Assembly (NCBI GenBank): GCA_049115955.1
Contig: JAGDZJ010000015.1
Location: 62,001-126,000, forward strand
Direction of reading: 5' to 3'
DNA length: 64,000 nt
DNA from: Salinispirillum sp049115955
Lineage (GTDB): Bacteria; Pseudomonadota; Gammaproteobacteria; Pseudomonadales; Natronospirillaceae
Shown: piece after piece, positions 60,771 to 64,000 of the stretch
Position numbering within the stretch: position 1 is the first letter of the stretch
Layout: every line of letters begins with the position of its first letter
Notes under the pieces: model-generated
What the model was told of the DNA's origin: nothing
Databases searched by the model: none
What the model saw: only the letters and a program-made list of their open reading frames with translations
Translations under genes and position numbers: made by a program

Positions 60771-63290
60771 ATGACAACCAAACCGACCACTAAAAAGACG
60801 CCAAAAGCACCGGCTAAAAAAGCGACCGTAGCAAAACGCAAAGCACCCGCTACGACCAAGGCGTTGCAGGACAAGATTGTACAGCATCTGCGTGGCACCC
60901 AAGGCACCTACGAAGAGAAGGCGACGCCCCAGGCGTGGTGGCGGGCGACCGCCTGTGCGGTGAACGAATACGTAATGGCCGGTTTAACCGACACGCAAAA
61001 AACGCACTCTCGCTTCGACACACGCGCCGTGAACTACCTGTCGATGGAGTTTTTGATGGGGCGTTTGCTGTCCAACAACTTACAAAACTTGCACTTGTTT
61101 GACGTGACACGTGACGCCCTTGCTGGCTTGGGCCAGAACATTGAAAACCTGCTGGAAGAAGAGCCCGACATGGCGCTTGGCAACGGCGGATTGGGTCGCT
61201 TGGCGGCCTGCTTTTTAGACTCGTTGGCGTCCTTGAATCTGCCCGCGGTCGGTTACGGCATTCACTACGAACACGGCTTGTTTGAGCAGCATTTCCGCAA
61301 CGGCCGCCAAATCGAGCGCCCTGACGCATGGCGCGAGTACGGTAACCCGTGGGAAGTCTGCCGTCCGGAGTCGGCGCAGGCGGTTAAGCTGTATGGCTAT
61401 GTAGAAACTGTGTACGACGGCGCTACGCCGAAGAAAGTCTGGCACGCCGGGCGTACCATCAAAGCCGTACCTTGGGATATTCCGATTGTCGGTTACGACG
61501 GCGCCAACGTGAACATCTTGCGTCTGTGGGAAAGCCGGGCGACCGACTTCTTTGATTGGGATGTGTTCAATGCAGGCGGCTACGTTGACGCTCAAGCGGA
61601 ACAGGCTCAAGCCGAAACCATCTCCAAAGTGCTGTACCCCAACGATGAAACAGACGCGGGTAAAGAGCTGCGCCTGATTCAGCAGTACTTCTTCTGCGCG
61701 GCTTCTGTGGCTGACATTGTACGCCGCTACCGCCGGGCGCACGGCGACGACTGGGCGCAGTTCCCTAAACTGGTGGCAATTCAGTTGAACGACACGCACC
61801 CAGCGATCGCCGTGCCTGAACTGATGCGCTTGTTGCTCGACGAATACAACATGGTGTGGGCCGATGCGTGGGCATTGTGCCAACAAGTGTTCTCCTACAC
61901 CAACCACACGCTGCTGCCTGAGGCTCTGGAAAAATGGACCGTGCGTCTGTTTGAAAAGGTCTTGCCGCGCCACTTGGAAATCATCTACGAAATCAACCAT
62001 CAGTTCTTAACCACGCTGGTGGAAACGAAGTGGCCCGGCAACGACGCCATGAAGCAGCATCTGTCGATCATTGAAGAAGGCCATGAGCGCATGGTGCGCA
62101 TGGGAAATCTGTGCGTGGTCGGTTCACACAAGGTGAATGGCGTGGCTCAGGTGCACTCTGATTTGGTGAAGTCCGACCTCTTTCCCGAATTCAATGCTTT
62201 GTGGCCGGACAAGCTGACCAACGTCACCAACGGCATCACGCCGCGACGCTGGCTGAAAGCCTGTAACCCGCGCTTGGCGGAACTGATCGATAAGCACATT
62301 GATGCCGATTGGCCGCTGCACCTCAACAAACTGAAAGGCTTGGCCGCCAAAGCGGACGATGCCAAGTTCCAAAAAGCCTTTATGGACGTGAAACGCGCCA
62401 ACAAAGTTGATTTAGCGGCAGAGATCAAACGCCTGACCGACATCGACGTCAGCCCGGATGCGATCTTTGATATTCAGATCAAGCGCCTGCACGAGTACAA
62501 GCGTCAGCACCTGAACCTGCTGCATATTTTGGCCTTGTATCGTCGCTTGCTCGACAACCCGAATTATGACCTTGTGCCGCGCGTCTTTATTTTCGGTGCC
62601 AAAGCAGCGCCGGGCTACAAGCTGGCCAAGGACATCATTTACGCTATCAACAAGGTCGCTGAGCGGATCAACAACGACGCACGCATCAATGGCAAACTGA
62701 AAGTGGTGATGTTGCCGAACTATCGCGTCAGCTTAGCTGAGAAGATGATTCCAGCGGCCGATGTGTCCGAGCAGATCTCTACGGCGGGCAAAGAAGCCTC
62801 AGGCACTGGTAACATGAAGCTGGCCCTGAACGGCGCTTTGACCATTGGTACCTTGGACGGAGCAAACATTGAAATTGCCGAAGAAGCCGGTGAAGAAAAC
62901 TGCTTTATCTTTGGCCTGACCGTTGACGAGGTTAAAGCCCTGAACGCTTCTGGCTACAACCCGTACGACTATTACGACCACGATGAGGAGATCAAAGCGG
63001 TACTCGACTGGCTAGACAGCGATTTCTTCACCCCCGGACACCCGGGTGAGTTGTCGAGCTTGAAGCACAGCCTGCTGGACGGCGGCGACCCATACAAAGT
63101 ACTTGCCGATTTCCGCACTTACAGTGAGGCTCACCAGCGCGTGGATGCGAAATACCGCGATGCCAAGGCATGGGCACGCAGCGCGATCATCAATACGGCG
63201 ACCATGGGTAAATTTAACTCGGACCGTTCGATTCAGGACTATGTGGATCGGATTTGGCATTTGAAGCCGTACCCACGGGATAATAGCTAG
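60771..63290 (+). CDS. glgP: Glycogen/alpha-glucan phosphorylase with basic N-terminal tail
   Basis: 839 aa. Releases glucose-1-phosphate from glycogen or maltodextrin. The catalytic body runs from about residue 50 (RFDTRAVNYLSMEFLMGRLL) and includes ALGNGGLGRLAACFLDSLA, KRLHEYKRQHLN and the PLP-lysine motif EASGTGNMKLALNGALTIGTLDGANIE. The first 35 residues are a Lys/Thr/Ala/Pro tail (TKKTPKAPAKKATVAKRKAP) absent from E. coli GlgP. AAGGAAAG precedes the ATG at 60771. No other glycogen gene is adjacent. Confidence 0.95.
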   Translation: MTTKPTTKKTPKAPAKKATVAKRKAPATTKALQDKIVQHLRGTQGTYEEKATPQAWWRATACAVNEYVMAGLTDTQKTHSRFDTRAVNYLSMEFLMGRLLSNNLQNLHLFDVTRDALAGLGQNIENLLEEEPDMALGNGGLGRLAACFLDSLASLNLPAVGYGIHYEHGLFEQHFRNGRQIERPDAWREYGNPWEVCRPESAQAVKLYGYVETVYDGATPKKVWHAGRTIKAVPWDIPIVGYDGANVNILRLWESRATDFFDWDVFNAGGYVDAQAEQAQAETISKVLYPNDETDAGKELRLIQQYFFCAASVADIVRRYRRAHGDDWAQFPKLVAIQLNDTHPAIAVPELMRLLLDEYNMVWADAWALCQQVFSYTNHTLLPEALEKWTVRLFEKVLPRHLEIIYEINHQFLTTLVETKWPGNDAMKQHLSIIEEGHERMVRMGNLCVVGSHKVNGVAQVHSDLVKSDLFPEFNALWPDKLTNVTNGITPRRWLKACNPRLAELIDKHIDADWPLHLNKLKGLAAKADDAKFQKAFMDVKRANKVDLAAEIKRLTDIDVSPDAIFDIQIKRLHEYKRQHLNLLHILALYRRLLDNPNYDLVPRVFIFGAKAAPGYKLAKDIIYAINKVAERINNDARINGKLKVVMLPNYRVSLAEKMIPAADVSEQISTAGKEASGTGNMKLALNGALTIGTLDGANIEIAEEAGEENCFIFGLTVDEVKALNASGYNPYDYYDHDEEIKAVLDWLDSDFFTPGHPGELSSLKHSLLDGGDPYKVLADFRTYSEAHQRVDAKYRDAKAWARSAIINTATMGKFNSDRSIQDYVDRIWHLKPYPRDNS

Positions 63291-63545
63291 CTGACGCCAT
63301 GGTGATGTCGGAACGGGCTGCCGGACATCCGACGCCATAGTTCGGTGATGTCGGCATGGGCTTTCGGGGTATGCCGCCAGCGCTCAACGGCAGGCCGAAA
63401 ATGCGCGCTTTGCGGCATACACCCTGCGCCCGTGCCTCCGCCAATGTGCGCTGTCACGTATAGGGCGGAAAAGCGCAGCGTTATATCCAAGGATGGATAG
63501 TATGCGGGCAACGCAGGACGCAGTTGCCCGTCAGTCATCCGCCGT
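63291..63545. repeat. Structured, repeat-like region downstream of glgP
   Basis: Holds a hairpin GGGCAAC (63506-63512)/GTTGCCC (63523-63529), a small palindrome TATCCAAGGATGGATA at 63484-63499, and the 14-mer CCCGTCAGTCATCC at 63527-63540, whose complement GGATGACTGACGGG also opens the left arm of stem-loop copy A. Flanking GGCGGA/TCCGCC can close the structure. Looks like a degenerate or related intergenic element. An 87-codon frame on the minus strand covers it but is not convincing as a gene. Confidence 0.4.
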
Positions 63546-63553
63546 TTCAATCA

Positions 63554-63572
63554 AGGGGCTATTGAAGCCCCT
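63554..63572 (+). terminator. Possible glgP terminator
   Basis: AGGGGCT-ATTGA-AGCCCCT, a perfect 7-bp stem followed by GCTTCTACC. The T-run is poor, so termination may be partial, but it separates glgP from the Fur-box promoter downstream. Confidence 0.4.
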
Positions 63573-63604
63573 GCTTCTACCGACAAATAATTTCAATTCA
63601 TGTA

Positions 63605-63633
63605 TTGATAATGATTATCATTTAGATTAATCT
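63605..63633 (+). promoter_or_regulatory. Sigma-70 promoter with embedded Fur box
   Basis: TTGATA (63605-63610), 17 bases, TAATCT (63628-63633). Between and over the -35 lies TGATAATGATTATCA (63606-63620), a perfect 7-1-7 Fur site; against the 19-bp GATAATGATAATCATTATC it matches 15 of 19. Iron-loaded Fur would cover the promoter. The only downstream transcript on plus before the terminator is a gene-free 155-base stretch. Confidence 0.8.
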
Positions 63634-63639
63634 GTTCTG

Positions 63640-63794
63640 GTCGTGATAACACAGCGTCCGGGAAGATACTGTGCGGATCGGTTGACGGTTGTAGGGGCCG
63701 GACACCGATCTTGTTGAAGGATCAACGCACCTCTGAAGACACTCTTGAGCGGTATTCGGTCGCCGGGCTGACGATCGAATACCGCTCCTTTTTT
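63640..63794 (+). ncRNA. Candidate Fur-repressed small RNA
   Basis: A transcript from the Fur-box promoter would start near 63640 and end at the terminator T-run at 63794, about 155 nt. No open frame with a ribosome-binding site lies in it. Foldable parts: CACAG/CTGTG (63650-63654, 63669-63673), GATCGGT/ACCGATC (63676-63682, 63704-63710), GTTGA/TCAAC (63713-63717, 63722-63726) and the 12-bp terminator stem. The single-stranded stretch 63727-63746, with GCACCTCT, is complementary to Shine-Dalgarno sequences. Layout equals RyhB/PrrF-type iron-sparing RNAs, though I see no primary sequence match to them. Confidence 0.6.
63747..63794 (+). terminator. Strong Rho-independent terminator of the candidate sRNA
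   Basis: GAGCGGTATTCG (63747-63758) pairs perfectly with CGAATACCGCTC (63776-63787), 17-nt loop, then CTTTTTT. On the minus strand the stem is followed by AAGAGTG, not T, so it serves plus-strand transcription only. Confidence 0.88.
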
Positions 63795-63802
63795 CGCTCT
63801 TT

Positions 63803-64000
63803 TTATATGTCGTCGCCGTACTGAAACGAAAAACGTTTATTTTCGTGGTATGGGAATACATCCTCCACATAGCCTTGCTGTAAACGCTCCTGTAACCCTC
63901 TCCAATAGTCAGATGTTAATAAGTCGCCGTGAGCATCTTCAAACACCCGCTTATCGACCTTATCGGTCACCAAGAAGTGTCGAAACTCTTCCGGAAACAC
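63803..64000 (-). CDS. aceK: Isocitrate dehydrogenase kinase/phosphatase, C-terminus only
   Basis: The last 66 codons of a gene that continues past the right edge. The sequence FPEEFRHFLVTDKVDKRVFEDAHGDLL followed by DYWRGLQERLQQGYVEDVFPY is the conserved C-terminus of AceK, which switches isocitrate dehydrogenase off and on to divert carbon into the glyoxylate shunt. The catalytic and nucleotide-binding parts lie outside the window. Convergent with the candidate sRNA. Confidence 0.88.
   Translation of the reverse strand: MFPEEFRHFLVTDKVDKRVFEDAHGDLLTSDYWRGLQERLQQGYVEDVFPYHENKRFSFQYGDDI

Noticed and set aside
63287..63550. 87-codon minus-strand frame downstream of glgP
   Set aside because: Runs through palindromes and overlaps the glgP stop; no ribosome-binding site. 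It has a familiar look of repeat-derived hypothetical proteins, so it is treated as part of the repeat-like block.
63606..63620. Fur box as a control site for aceK or glgP
   Set aside because: aceK is convergent and its promoter is outside the window; glgP ends upstream of the box on the same strand.
1..64000. CRISPR arrays, tRNA or rRNA genes, insertion sequences, prophage or toxin-antitoxin loci
   Set aside because: No regularly spaced direct repeats, no cloverleaf-like stretches, and no transposase, integrase or phage gene were seen.

Overview
The window is a stretch of gammaproteobacterial chromosome, moderately GC-rich by eye, carrying mostly conserved housekeeping genes with two carbohydrate-uptake clusters set into them. 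The order mucC/rseC-mucD-lepA-lepB-rnc-era-recO-acpS beside barA/gacS, cysM, relA and mazG is the Pseudomonas/Oceanospirillales arrangement. Together with chitin-derived sugar and polyol uptake genes it suggests a marine heterotroph, perhaps of the Saccharospirillum/Reinekea type (inference; no rRNA or tRNA gene is present to test it). All tentative genus statements rest on gene order only.

Layout. 1-4757 (minus): a polyol (mannitol/sorbitol-like) cluster with xylulokinase, AraC regulator, periplasmic binding protein and a permease cut by the left edge. 4902-9893 (minus): thioesterase, HI0933-like flavoprotein, mazG and relA. 10028-15956: cysM, the BarA/GacS hybrid kinase (plus), then acpS, recO and era. 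15953-21722 (minus): rnc, lepB, lepA, a DegP/MucD protease and rseC. 21855-26050: nadB, the ygfX-sdhE pair, ygfZ and an HDOD protein. 26100-36567: argF, a glutathione transferase, an M14 carboxypeptidase, the YbbA/YbbP-type ABC exporter genes divergent from tesA, a hydroxyacid dehydrogenase, an MFS transporter, a TauE/SafE protein and grxD. 36781-45953: an N-acetylglucosamine/chito-oligosaccharide regulon (two permeases, binding protein, cytoplasmic GH20 hexosaminidase, BadF-type kinase, GntR/UTRA regulator, nagA, nagB). 45970-53617: GNAT protein, LpxL-type acyltransferase, a periplasmic binding protein, glnE, an unknown membrane protein and a chemoreceptor. 53658-58807 (minus): the stress operon prkA-yeaH-spoVR. 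59030-64000: a DUF1566 lipid-free secreted protein, ung, glycogen phosphorylase, a probable Fur-controlled small RNA and the C-terminus of aceK.

How the parts fit. In the amino-sugar regulon the binding protein and permeases import oligosaccharide, GH20 cuts it in the cytoplasm, the kinase phosphorylates GlcNAc, and NagA and NagB deliver fructose-6-phosphate. An identical 18-bp operator-like sequence overlaps the -10 box of both outward promoters, which makes the embedded GntR protein the obvious regulator. Neither sugar ABC system has its ATPase gene here.

The most interesting non-coding features are (i) a perfect 7-1-7 Fur box within a good sigma-70 promoter, followed by about 155 bases without a gene and a strong terminator, a candidate iron-responsive sRNA; (ii) a family of long stem-loop elements with variable but self-complementary arms and a conserved core, three complete copies plus a fourth whose centre is the only run of N in the window; and (iii) stem-loops placed directly after both binding-protein genes.
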